A DNA stretch of 13,751 bases from Pavlovales sp. CCMP2436 (GCA_026770615.1 MU631438.1:68762-82512); one strand, 5' to 3'. Shown: positions 1 to 7,694, numbered from the stretch's first letter. Notes: generated from the letters alone by a model not told the origin. Translations and numbers: made by a program.

Positions 1-31
<31 letters not shown>
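1..31. repeat. Poly-G homopolymer tract
   Basis: The window opens with 31 consecutive G residues, and the true length may be greater because the window edge cuts it. It may be a genuine homopolymer within the intron or intergenic DNA upstream of the first gene, or an assembly or read-end artefact. Other long G/C runs occur in this window (for example at 7426-7437 and 8673-8683), so a real tract is plausible. Confidence 0.8.
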
Positions 32-32
<1 letters not shown>

Positions 33-286
33 GCTCGCGTGCGCACAGGTGCGCTGCATTTTTTTTATATATTTTTTTTTCTCTTTTTTCTTGTGTGTGT
101 ATCTAATTGATTACGCTCGAAACCTCTCATCGTCGTCGACTCGTAACGACGTGAATTTTGCAAGTGAATCCGCCGTTCAAGCAGGTCTTCAGCTGCGCCT
201 CTGCTGCCTGACCACCACTGAACAAATTATATCGTTGAGTTGCCAGACACGCCGATGTCCTTGTCACCCCTCATTTCTTGTTGTGT

Positions 287-325
<39 letters not shown>

Positions 326-437
326 CAGCGGTCTTTTTGATCATTATCATCATCATTATAATCATCATCATTATTCTTCTTTTAATTTTTGTTTTATTAA
401 TTTAATAATTTATCATTATCATTATTGTTATTGTTAG
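32..437 (+). other. Intron 3' portion, rich in simple repeats
   Basis: This stretch is AT-rich and made largely of simple sequence: T-rich runs near 58-92, a TG tract at about 286-308 running directly into an AG tract to about 324, then ATC/ATT-type repeats at about 340-430. It ends in a pyrimidine- and T-rich segment with TTGTTAG at 431-437, directly followed by GC-rich open coding sequence. I therefore read the end as a splice acceptor (AG at 436-437). The donor is not certain; it may lie near 49 or outside the window. No credible coding exon is visible inside it. Confidence 0.5.
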
Positions 438-1052
438 GTGCACTCGCTCCCGCCCAAGCGTCGGCTCCTCCCCGTCCCCCTTTCCAGCGGCGGCGGCAGC
501 CTCGAGTTCGCGGCTGTCGGACTGCGCGCACTTTTGAACGGCGGCGGCGCAGTGCTCGCCGTCTCCTTCGAGCCCTTCGCCTCCCCCCGCGCGCGCGAGG
601 CCACCGCTGCCGCCGCCTCCGCCACGCGCGCCCTCGCCGTCAACAGGCGGCAGCCGCGCAGGGGGCTGGGCAAGCTCTGGCCGCTCGCCGTGCCGCGTGC
701 GCGGCCGCGCGCCGTCGGGCTGGCGGCCGTGGTGGGCGCCGGCGAGCTAGTGTGCCTCTGCTCGGCCAATCCCAGCCACGTGGCCCTCGTGCGGCTGCGC
801 GCGGACGCCGCGCAGCAACAGCCGGAGGAGGGCGGGCGCGAGCGCGGCGTGCGACGGCGGGCGGGTGCGGAGGGCTTGGGTGCGCTGGCGTTGGTCGGGC
901 TCGAGCCCGTGCCCGGTTCGGGGCGCGCGGCGCGGTGGACGTACGAGACCGACAGAGCCATCAAGGGCGCGGGCGCGCTCGTCGTTGTCCTGCCGGACGA
1001 AAACGCCGGCTCGGCGGAGGAGCCACGCTGGCTCGTCGTCGTCACGATCTGA
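438..1052 (+). CDS. Terminal exon of an unrecognised gene (partial)
   Basis: The reading frame is open for 204 codons, begins directly after a likely acceptor AG at 436-437 and stops at TGA (1050-1052). Composition changes sharply from AT-rich repeats to strongly GC3-rich codons at the boundary and back to AT-rich DNA after the stop, as expected of an exon. The first codon is GTG (Val), so this is probably a continuation and not a start. The product is Ala/Arg/Gly/Pro-rich with hydrophobic beta-like stretches (GLAAVVGAGELVCLC, ALALVGLEPV) and ends in WLVVVTI after a tract containing TYETDRAIKGAGALVVVLP. I do not recognise the family. Overlapping open frames on both strands here are GC-rich shadows. 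The 5' exons lie upstream of the window or are unresolved. Confidence 0.55.
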   Translation: MHSLPPKRRLLPVPLSSGGGSLEFAAVGLRALLNGGGAVLAVSFEPFASPRAREATAAAASATRALAVNRRQPRRGLGKLWPLAVPRARPRAVGLAAVVGAGELVCLCSANPSHVALVRLRADAAQQQPEEGGRERGVRRRAGAEGLGALALVGLEPVPGSGRAARWTYETDRAIKGAGALVVVLPDENAGSAEEPRWLVVVTI

Positions 1053-1293
1053 GTGTTGTGGCTTTTACCTGCGTTTTTTTCTCCTTTTTTTCAGTTGTAA
1101 CTAATAAGTTCGGTTTTTTATAATGTTATGTAGATGTTATGTTACATGCATTTATAGTTATAGGTATACATAAGTTAATTATACATATATATAAATATGT
1201 GCGTGTATGAAAAGATATCTAGATTAACTACGTCCGTCCCCTGCTCCGGCCAGGCTCTCCTCACCAAGCGTTTAGAAAACACTCGGCCGAGGG
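1053..1293. other. AT-rich 3' flank / intergenic
   Basis: After the stop codon the sequence becomes AT-rich (T runs, ATGTTATG repeats near 1123-1145, TATATATATAAATATG near 1184-1199). No canonical AATAAA is evident; TTTTTTATAATG near 1113 is the nearest AT-rich block. From about 1230 the sequence becomes more mixed and runs into the repeat mosaic. I see no gene. Confidence 0.5.
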
Positions 1294-1308
1294 TAGCAGA
1301 GCACACGG
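1294..1308 (+). repeat. Target-site duplication, left copy
   Basis: TAGCAGAGCACACGG is repeated exactly at 1461-1475. The two copies flank the retroposon copy A, whose TA tail directly abuts the right copy. Confidence 0.65.
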
Positions 1309-1460
1309 GGGGGGAACCTGTGGCAGTTGCTACGAGTTCACCACCAACCTCACCTCTACCACCACCATCCCTGCTGCCAGGACTAACGTCTGACGTTGAC
1401 CAAGTCAGTGAGTGCACAACACCTGTTGAACCATGCTGAGCCGCTTTATATATATATATA
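1309..1460 (+). mobile_element. SINE-like retroposon copy A with TA tail
   Basis: About 150 bp are bracketed by a perfect 15-bp direct repeat (TAGCAGAGCACACGG at 1294-1308 and 1461-1475), which reads as a target-site duplication. The 3' end is ACCATGCTGAGCCGCT followed by a (TA)n tail at about 1446-1462. Positions 1354-1445 match 2156-2247 over 92 bp with only three mismatches. The conserved 3' end, simple-repeat tail and long target duplication are hallmarks of target-primed retroposition. I could not identify convincing pol III A and B boxes, so 'SINE-like' is an inference; it could be a short 5'-truncated LINE 3' end. Confidence 0.65.
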
Positions 1461-1475
1461 TAGCAGAGCACACGG
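1461..1475 (+). repeat. Target-site duplication, right copy
   Basis: This is an exact 15-bp direct repeat of 1294-1308, directly after the (TA)n tail. Its first TA may overlap the tail, so the true duplication could be 13-15 bp. Confidence 0.65.
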
Positions 1476-1594
1476 ATACCGTCCCCACTGCTGAATATCC
1501 CTCTGTGAAGAGGGACGGGCGGGAATCATTGCCAATGCCCCCCTCCCGCGTTTTACAACGCGGCGTTGCGCCTGTAGCGGCGCGACCGCGCCTC

Positions 1595-2068
1595 GCAACG
1601 TGGCCGTCTGCTCCAGCTCATTCCCCGTTCGGGGTCGAAATCCGAATTAGTGGCCAGTCCGGGGGGAAATTGCGAAAAAGTCCGGTGAAAATCCTTCGGA
1701 GTAACTCACGAACCGGGCTGGGCACAGAGGAGTTAAATGCAGATTCGTGAATGGGGCGGCGCCCCATTCACGAATCTGCATCTAACTCCTCTGTGTCTTT
1801 CATCAGGAACCATGACTTTCTTATCGCTTCCGAGCGCTGAGAATCGGAAATTTTAGTAACCTTTAGCATGTTGTCGACCTCATATGCACTCGAGAGGCAC
1901 ATGAGGTGGCTACGACCGTCGAGAAGGACTTTGTTTGACAAGAGCTATTGGTACTTAGCGCGCAGGGGCGAAGAATGTCTACTACTTCTTCCCGCCCACA
2001 ACTTTTCCCCTCCCCAGTGCGGAATTGCGCCACTATAATTCGGATTTCGACCGTTCGAAGCACGTTGC
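1595..2068. mobile_element. MITE-like / foldback element with imperfect inverted arms
   Basis: Two imperfect inverted arms are visible. GCAACGTG (1595-1602) with GGTCGAAATCCGAATTA (1633-1649) and GTGGC (1650-1654) recur inverted at about 2028-2068; the 17-bp block at 2036-2052 is an exact reverse complement. Between them lies a 73-nt hairpin (1723-1795). The DNA to the left is also hairpin-rich (CGCGTT/AACGCG near 1548-1563, CGTTGCG/CGCAACG near 1564-1600). There is no coding sequence. A nonautonomous foldback DNA element is the best reading. The outer ends and target duplication are not resolved. Confidence 0.45.
1723..1795. repeat. Near-perfect 35-bp inverted repeat with 3-nt loop
   Basis: The left arm 1723-1757 and right arm 1761-1795 are reverse complements over 35 bp with one mismatch, separated by GGC. 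The centre reads ATGGGGC-GGC-GCCCCAT. Such a long, tight palindrome would extrude as a cruciform or fold as RNA. It may be the head-to-head junction of two element ends. Confidence 0.9.
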
Positions 2069-2155
2069 GGAAAACTTGGTCACATCGTCTGCCTCCATCT
2101 CCGAGTCCTTGTCCGAATCGCGGATGCCGGAGGGATCGGGCATATAATAAATCAT

Positions 2156-2247
2156 CTCTACCACCACCATCCCTGCTGCCAGGACTAACGTCTGACGTCG
2201 ACTAAGTCAGTGAGTGAACAACACCTGTTGAACCATGCTGAGCCGCT
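2156..2247 (+). mobile_element. SINE-like repeat copy B
   Basis: These 92 bp match 1354-1445 with three differences and end at the same CTGAGCCGCT, again followed by an AT-rich tail (TATATATTTATG, about 2248-2260). The 5' boundary is earlier than the part of copy A that precedes 1354, consistent with 5' truncation typical of reverse-transcribed insertions. No target duplication could be seen. Confidence 0.6.
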
Positions 2248-2258
2248 ATATATATTTA

Positions 2259-2470
2259 TGATAGGGATTCAAGCTGGCGTCTGACTGTTCTGACAGATAA
2301 CCTCCGACAGCTTGTAACTTATCCCATAGTGTGGTGCTTGTCCACGAGGGGCAACAATCGTACGTCGAGGGCTCATTGTGGTCCCGGTTTACCCGCCTAG
2401 AGTCTACCGTCTACCCCACTCCTTCAGGGGGTTGGGCCTCTGTACGTCGTGTGTGTGTGTATGTATATTT
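2259..2470. repeat. Possible second retroposon fragment ending in a TG/TA tail
   Basis: This segment starts with a 25-bp motif that recurs with one mismatch at 10288-10312 (core GATTCAAGCTGGCGTCTG). It continues as mixed-composition noncoding DNA and finishes with GGGCCTCTGTACG followed by a (TG)n/TATATTT tail (about 2446-2470). The ending in a simple-repeat tail resembles the neighbouring retroposon copies. The full extent and class are unknown. Confidence 0.3.
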
Positions 2471-2489
2471 AAGTCAGTGAGAGAACACC
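2470..2489 (+). repeat. Left piece of an interrupted SINE-like repeat copy
   Basis: TAAGTCAGTGAG-A-GAACA matches 2196 onwards of copy B (TAAGTCAGTGAGTGAACA) and stops where the transposon begins at 2491. The continuation of the same repeat (ACCTGTTGAACC through GAGCCGCT) resumes at 6363 on the far side of the transposon. Confidence 0.5.
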
Positions 2490-2490
2490 A

Positions 2491-2535
2491 GGCTATGGCT
2501 CAGGTCACCCCCGGCCAGGGGAAGACCATTCAACC
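2491..2535 (+). repeat. Left terminal inverted repeat
   Basis: It has two blocks, 2491-2518 and 2521-2535, each matching the right end in inverted orientation. Relative to the right end about 11 nt between the blocks are missing, so the arms have diverged by an indel. Confidence 0.75.
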
Positions 2536-4160
2536 TAATTCGCGAGGGCCAACGCGAAAAGTGGCCAGGATCTCCTGAACATTACTTAAAAATTGCCTAC
2601 TCACTTTTTTCCCAAGATACTCAAATCCCGTTAACTAACTTGCACTATTAAAATTACATATGAAAAAGTGTTAAAATTACATACGACAGTACTGCGGAGC
2701 TTAAATCAACGTGCGTGACGGAACTCGCGCCGCGTGCAAGGTGCTCACCAGCAGCGTCCATCGCCACAGAGTGGCGAGGATCTCGCCGTGAGCTTTGCGG
2801 GGGAGCTCCCAGATCGTCGGCGCCTCGGGCGCGCACGGCTGCACGCCCGACCGGCGCGCCCGACTGACGACAAGCGGCCGACCAACGGGCGGGACTACGT
2901 TGAGCTTCACGTTGACGGCGCGCACCTCGGTCGAGTTGAGGACAAAGCGAGCGTCGGGGTCGTTGCCGGCAGCCACAGAGTCCCACTCGACAAAATTCAT
3001 GCCCTCGAGGTCGGCAGCGTGGCAGTCAAACCACTTGACCGCGAGCGCGGTGTCGCCCTTGGTGAAGGTGGTCTACTCGAGCTTGCCGCCGCCGTGTGTG
3101 AACTCCTTGATGATGCACGAGCCGTCGCCTGCGTCGGCACCCTGCCCAATCCAGTACCGATCTCCTGCCCCCCGCTCGCGTCCACCCTCGCGCGCTTGCG
3201 CGACCAGCCGGTCTCCTGGCCGCAGCTTCTTCGCGAATCCTTTGCCCGCCGCCTGCGCGTCTTCTGCATTGTGCGCGCGTCGATCTGATGCAGCTCCTGC
3301 ACGACCCACTCGCACATCGGCCGTTCGCAGCCTACGGCGAGGCTCGGGCAAGTCGAGCCCATGCCCCCAGCGCACACGCAATCCCAGCAGCACTCGCACC
3401 AGCAGCCGAAAGTGCGCGCCGCAATCAACTTCTCCGTCAGCGCCAGGAACTCGTACGTGCCCGAGATGCCATCCGCACCGCTGAACTTGCTCGCTGCACC
3501 GTGCTGCCGCTCGGTCTCGATCGTCTCGCGCGGCGAGTGCACGATCTTGATCTCGCTGACGACCTTGGACTCGTGCGACTTGGTCCACGCCTCCAACATG
3601 AAATGGTTCGCGAGGTGCTCGCGCGCCTCCAGGTCAGTCGTGATCTTACCCGACTCCGTTAGGGCCTTGCCATTGGTGATGGCGCTAAGCACGCAACGCT
3701 TAAGCACCGCGCCCAGCCCGTTCCATACGCCCTTGCCATGGCCCGGCGCTCTGAAGCGGACGAGCACCATCCGGAGCCACTCGAAGATGTTGCGCGAGTG
3801 CGACCACCAAAACAACATGCGGGTCGACTTGAAGTGCGTCGCGTTGTCCGAGTGCACGCCGATCGTGTGGAAGTGCTCGGTGCTGTCGTACGCGGCGTGC
3901 ACGTCGACGATCACCTTGTTAATGAAATACTGTGAAGCTGCGCCGTCGTGGTGTTTGTCGTTGGTGATGCAGCCGTAGGCGATCGTTTTAATAGAGCGGT
4001 GGCGCAGCAGGTGGCGTTGCACCTCAACGCGCTCGCCGTCCGGCTTCTCGACCGTGTAGACCCCGCCCTCACCGAGTGCTGCGGCCGCGGTGGCGAAGTA
4101 GTCGCCGTTCGGGATGGTGGCGGACCCTGCCACAGAGGCCGACTCAGGCTCGACGATTAC

Positions 4161-4311
4161 CTTCATCGCACGAGGGGGGCGGGGCGGGAGGGGGGGAGAG
4201 AGGGGTAACAGTCAGAGCAGACAGCCACAATCTACATGGCGGCACGCGGCGGCGGCGCGCGGCGGCGGCGTGCGGCGGCGGCGTGCGGTGGTGGCGCGTG
4301 GCGGCGCCTAC
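4161..4311 (-). other. Intron 2 of the transposase pseudogene
   Basis: The donor is GAAGAG|GTAGGC. The acceptor follows a strong C/T tract (near 4170-4210) with a CTGAC branch-like site, ending GATGAAG|GTAATC. The 151-nt intron is phase 0 and joins SKVGEE to VIVEPES. Its interior is GCC/GGC-repeat rich on both strands, which generates many false open frames. Confidence 0.65.
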
Positions 4312-4674
4312 CTCTTCGCCCACCTTACTCGCCGGCAGCTGTTCAAATTCGTCGAAGAAATCCACGAGTGTGGCCGTCCTCTATTGGCGCATCGGCTCTT
4401 TGTCCGCCGACGGACTTGGGTCCGTGTCGCCGTTCCCGTCCCATGGTGCGGCGGGTGATTCGGACGAGGTGCTTGTGTACGTGTCCCACTTGATCTACAT
4501 GGACCACTCGGGAGCCGCATCTGCGCGCATGTGGCCGTCGCTGTCTACGATGTGTACCCGCAGCCCAACGTTAGGGCTGCTCCAAAGTGCCCCAAATCCG
4601 CAGCTTGAACACGTGTTGTTGACGCAGGCCTCGGCCGCCTCCGCAACGCACCCGCCGCACACGAGGTAGTCGGC

Positions 4675-4727
4675 CTGATCAATTCAAACTAAATAAATAA
4701 GAAGTATACTCTAAAAAAAAAATATTC

Positions 4728-4763
<36 letters not shown>

Positions 4764-4921
4764 GTAGAAAAAATGATATATATACATATATAGAATTATA
4801 CTAATAGCATATAATGTAATAAGTAATACACACCGTAGATACCGCAACCAATAATATCTAATATAATAGTAGTCAGAAATCCCCCCCCACCCACCCCCCA
4901 CATTAATAAATAGGAGATTAC
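4675..4921 (-). other. Intron 1 of the transposase pseudogene, with AAT microsatellite
   Basis: The donor GTAATC follows GAGCAG at 4922 and the acceptor is GATCAG ending at 4675. The 247-nt intron is AT-rich and includes an (AAT)n tract at 4728-4763 and a C-rich run at 4881-4900. Splicing joins KREQ to ADYLVCGGC in phase 0, placing the Cys4 ribbon directly after the exon-1 domain. Reading through the intron gives only low-complexity Tyr/Ile sequence. Confidence 0.7.
4728..4763. repeat. (AAT)n microsatellite
   Basis: About twelve AAT units lie inside intron 1 of the transposase pseudogene. Confidence 0.9.
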
Positions 4922-6132
4922 CTGCTCGCGCTTGGACTTGAGCCTGCAGAATTCGAGCAGGGTGCTTACTTTGCTCGTGTAGTTTGAGCAAGCACTACCA
5001 AGCGAGGCAGCTGGCGCGTCAGCCACGGGCAACGCGGGTGCTGCGGCAGGCGCTTCCGCAGCGGGCGACGCGGCGGGCGTGGGGTCTGGGAGGGAGAAGA
5101 TGGCGGGCACCGTGTCCATCGCGTCGTGATAGCATTTGTACAGCTCGCAAGTGCGGCACAAACACGTCTCGCGGTTGATGCGCCTGAGGTTCCACGGCGC
5201 GAGCTTTTTAAAGGACGAATAGCCGAGCGGCGTGCCGCAGAGGATTCGCTCTGCCTGGAACTGCGAGTGGAGTGCGGCCATAGTCTGCATCGCGACCAGC
5301 GCCTGCGCGAGTTGCCAAAGGTTGGGACCAACGCGCCTTCTCGCGCGCCCGCGACACAATGTAGAGCGCAGTCTCCGCCGCGTCGTCTCCACTAGCCGCG
5401 CGCTCGGGCACGAGCGCCTCGAGCCTCCCGAGGACTCGCTCGCCGACGCAGACACAGCACCGACGATGAGATCGGCAACGCGCGCAGCCGAGCCGGCGGC
5501 GTGGTAACGCAGCGATGCGAGCACACCCGTGCGCGGGTGGTTAAGCCCAACTCTGCGCTGCCGCGCGTCGCACTCGTCGCCAACGTTGCCTGCATCGATC
5601 GGCACATCAGCGCGCGCGCGCTACGTTTATTCTTGCCGCCTGAAATCGCGCACATTTCACGTCTTCCAGATGTCGCCTGCGTCATCCTCGGTGCGCGCCC
5701 GCGACAGCGGCGGAGGCCCGACCGGCTCCGAGCGCGCACGCGACAAGCGCGGCAGCAGCTCGGGCGGCACCGGCTCGGGCGGCGCAGGCTCGGGCTCGAG
5801 CTGTGCCCGGCAGCGATGCGTTGCGAGCAGCTCGTTGACGAGGTGCACGATCGCATGCTGCAGCGACGGACGCGTATTCGAGGGATTGCACTTGAGCTGC
5901 ATCCGCTTCGTTGGGTCCACCGCCCTGCAGCAGCCGAGCGACACCTGGACGTACTCGCGCGCGCCTGCGCGCCCCCCCGTCTACGCGGAGAAGACGTTGT
6001 CCTCCTTGCGCAAGCGCACCAGGAGATCATCAACGCTTGTGCTGACGAGCTCTTCGAGTGGCTCCGACCAGCGGAGCGACATCGCGGCGGGCGGATGCTG
6101 CGAGTCTGGACCGATCCAGAGCGAAGGAAGGG

Positions 6133-6141
6133 TTTTAAAAA
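6133..6141 (-). promoter_or_regulatory. TATA-like TTTTTAAAA upstream of the transposase gene
   Basis: On the minus strand TTTTTAAAA lies 51-59 nt before the ATG at 6082. The same core (TTTTTAAA) sits 59-66 nt before the ATG at 7858. This recurrence suggests a core promoter element, but there are no transcript data. Confidence 0.35.
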
Positions 6142-6303
6142 CGGTTCGAAACATGTTTAAAATCGGCGCGCGTTAGTTATTGATCCCTGGCCCGCCCATG
6201 AAGACTTACAGAGATTTTGAGAAATACATAAAACAGAACTCGTCGAGACCGACCAATAAACACTTCAAATTTCGGCATAGCCCTTCAGGAATGCTCTCAA
6301 CCC

Positions 6304-6359
6304 GGTTGAATGGTCTTCGCCCATTTGAGAGCTGACCGGGGGTGACCTGAGCCATAGCC
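6304..6359 (-). repeat. Right terminal inverted repeat
   Basis: This is the inverted counterpart of 2491-2535. The outer block is 6332-6359 and the inner block 6304-6318, separated by 13 nt that include TTTGAGAG. Confidence 0.75.
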
Positions 6360-6362
6360 ACT

Positions 6363-6387
6363 ACCTGTTGAACCATGCTGAGCCGCT
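6363..6387 (+). repeat. Right piece of an interrupted SINE-like repeat copy
   Basis: These 25 bp are identical to the 3' end of copies A and B (ending CATGCTGAGCCGCT) and are again followed by an AT-rich tail (AATAATCATATCAATATTC). It begins just outside the right end of the transposon; its missing 5' side is represented at 2470-2489. Confidence 0.6.
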
Positions 6388-6822
6388 AATAATCATATCA
6401 ATATTCATGTATTTAAGGCGGCATTGAATTTGATGTGAACTGCGTCCAGGCCGTCCCAGCCCAAAATCGTATAGTGTACTTACATACTTTTAAACTCTGA
6501 CGTGATACGAGTAACCTTTCATGCTCAGCAGCAGTCACACGGCCCTGGTAATAAAGCTAGTAACTGGTTACTTGCTAGTCTAATATTCACAGTAGTCGAT
6601 ACTTTTCGATGATAACTTGCAATCTGACCGTTAGTTAGTTAGAATGACCGCCCTTCAACACACCCGCAAACGCCCTAGCCCTAGGCGGTGAGGGAGGCGG
6701 CTTTCATGATATCTGCAGGGGCACCCTGAGCAGCAATCAGCCTTGATGAAGATGGCTACACTGTGTGTGTGCTCAACTAGTAGCCACACGGCGATGCGGC
6801 CCACGATGTGACCGTGTTGAGC
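6388..6822. other. AT-rich intergenic spacer
   Basis: There is no supported gene. It holds a small hairpin around AGTAACTGGTTACT (about 6554-6567) whose core resembles the AGTAACTGG unit of the minisatellite at 7077-7216, and another with TGGCTAC/GTAGCCA arms (6753-6759, 6780-6786). It probably includes the 3' UTR of the minus-strand gene ending at 6823; no AATAAA was seen on that strand. Confidence 0.5.
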
Positions 6823-7694
6823 TCACAAAATTATCTCATCGATAATTTCGACGGTTGGCGTCATTTGGTCGAAGGGTCGACATTGTGGGTCCCGAGCGCG
6901 GGGTGAGCACGTGCAAAGATGGCGGGAGGCCCATGATTGAGATTCCCTACGAAGCAAAAGTAAGAGGACGGGGAAGGGGGGAGGCAGTTAGAGGGAGAGG
7001 AGAGAGAGAGCACTGCCAAACGACTCTGGAGTTTTAACTGCACCTGACCAGGCGATCTGAACCCCCTACCTCCTCCCTCCCAGAAACTGGTCCCCCCTCC
7101 CAGTAACTGGCCCCGCCTCCCAGAAACTGGAACTGGTCCCCCCTCCCAGTAACTGCCCCCCCTCCCAGTAACTGGTCCCTCCTCCCAGTAACTGGTCCCC
7201 CATCCTAGTAACTGGTTGTAAGCGTAACGGCGCACCTCTTGGCGGCGAGGTCCTCTGGCGTCGCCATGCGGATCAGCACCTTGCGGATGATCTACGAGAG
7301 GATGGGGTTGGAGGGGACATGCAGCCGGGATCAGTGGGAAGGCTAAGCAGAGAGCGATACGACAGCAGGCACTTTCACGCCATCTCGCCTGATCTTCTCC
7401 TCCACCACTCCCCATCCCCCCCCCCCACAGGCCCCACACAATGGCTGCGAGAGCTGCGGGAGACGAGACGCGCGGCGCGGCATCAGCGCGTACCCACGAA
7501 CCGCCACGCTCCATGACATACTTGACGTCGGTCGCGGGCGACAGGGCCGCGCCATGCCGGAGGCGGAAGTGCTCGGACGAGGTGAAGGTGCTTTTCACCT
7601 CGCGTTCACCGCGTGCGCCATGGTGCACATGCGCCGCCGGCGAGGCGAACACGTGCACACCCGCGACGAGGGCGACCAACAAGAAGGCACGCAT
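6823..7694 (-). CDS. Small secreted or targeted protein, three exons (tentative model)
   Basis: ATG at 7694 opens a GC3-rich frame with a clear signal peptide (MRAFLLVALVAGVHVFASPAA). It continues as a 60-70 residue domain containing FTSSEHFRLRHG and ATDVKYVMERGG. Exon 2 (7291-7236) follows a C/T tract and TCTCGTAG acceptor and encodes IIRKVLIRMATPEDLAAK. Two phase-0 donors are possible for exon 1: after 7440 (ATT|GTGTGG) or after 7494 (TGG|GTACGC). A third exon may start at 6946 after TTGCTTCGTAG and end at TGA 6825-6823, giving about 144 aa with the longer exon 1. The C-terminal exon is the least certain part. Intron 2 (7235-6947) contains a minisatellite. I do not recognise the family. The gene is divergent from the one at 7858. 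Confidence 0.45.
7077..7216. repeat. 20-bp minisatellite, about seven units
   Basis: The unit is CTCCCAG(T/A)AACTGGTCCCC, repeated about seven times at roughly 20-bp spacing; one unit is enlarged by a duplicated AACTGG. Four of the seven units contain CCAGTAACTGG intact, an 11-bp odd palindrome. It lies in an intron of the minus-strand gene. The open frame through it on that strand (GTSYWEE...) is repeat-derived and not believed. Confidence 0.85.

Larger units (their letters stand above)
2701..6082 (-). pseudogene. Transposase-like gene, three exons, several disruptions
   Basis: The proposed start is ATG at 6082-6080. Exon 1 is 6082-4922, exon 2 4674-4312 and exon 3 4160-2701 (TAA); both introns are GT-AG and phase 0. 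Exon 1 carries RETCLCRTC (near 5150-5178). Exon 2 carries a Cys4 ribbon (CGGC at 4648-4659, CSSC at 4600-4611) and VDFFDEFEQLP. Exon 3 carries HSDNATHFKS (about 3825-3854) and PGHGKGVWNGLG (about 3711-3746), a Cys-rich patch (CWCECCWDCVC), then GDRYWIGQG and NSTEVRAV. From memory, SDN/SDG...HGKG...DG.G..KR belongs to RNase-H-like, transposase-type proteins in protists and animals; this copy has Asn in place of the usual Asp in the GKG motif. Breaks: TAG at 5983, TGA 5659, TAA 5629, TAG 5623, single-base shifts near 5450 and 5335, TAG at 4497 and 4383, a shift near 3250, TAG at 3075. It is probably nonfunctional unless UAG is read through. Confidence 0.7.
2491..6359. mobile_element. TIR-bounded DNA transposon, decayed (3.87 kb)
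   Basis: The segment begins with GGCTATGGCTCAGGTCACC and ends with its reverse complement. The terminal block is 28 bp with one mismatch. A second inverted block of 15 bp (GAAGACCATTCAACC) lies just inside each end, 2 nt inward on the left and 13 nt inward on the right. Inside is a single long minus-strand gene with transposase-like motifs. The flanks AACACC (left) and ACTACC (right) resemble each other and could be an eroded target duplication of about 5 bp. The outer flanks are two parts of one SINE-like repeat, supporting these boundaries. I cannot assign it to a named superfamily from sequence alone. Confidence 0.7.

Noticed and set aside
425..1123. Overlapping plus and minus frames around the first exon
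   Set aside because: Arg/Ala-rich shadows that ignore the composition boundary and the acceptor at 437.
1630..1645. tRNA B-box-like GGGGTCGAAATCC
   Set aside because: Has an extra base relative to the consensus and no matching A box or cloverleaf; it belongs to the inverted arms of the foldback element.
6855..7037. 60-codon plus-strand ORF
   Set aside because: Ends in simple GAGA repeats, lacks conserved features and overlaps the likely last exon of the minus-strand gene.
7077..7216. CRISPR-like array
   Set aside because: Units are tandem without unique spacers, and the context is a eukaryotic intron.
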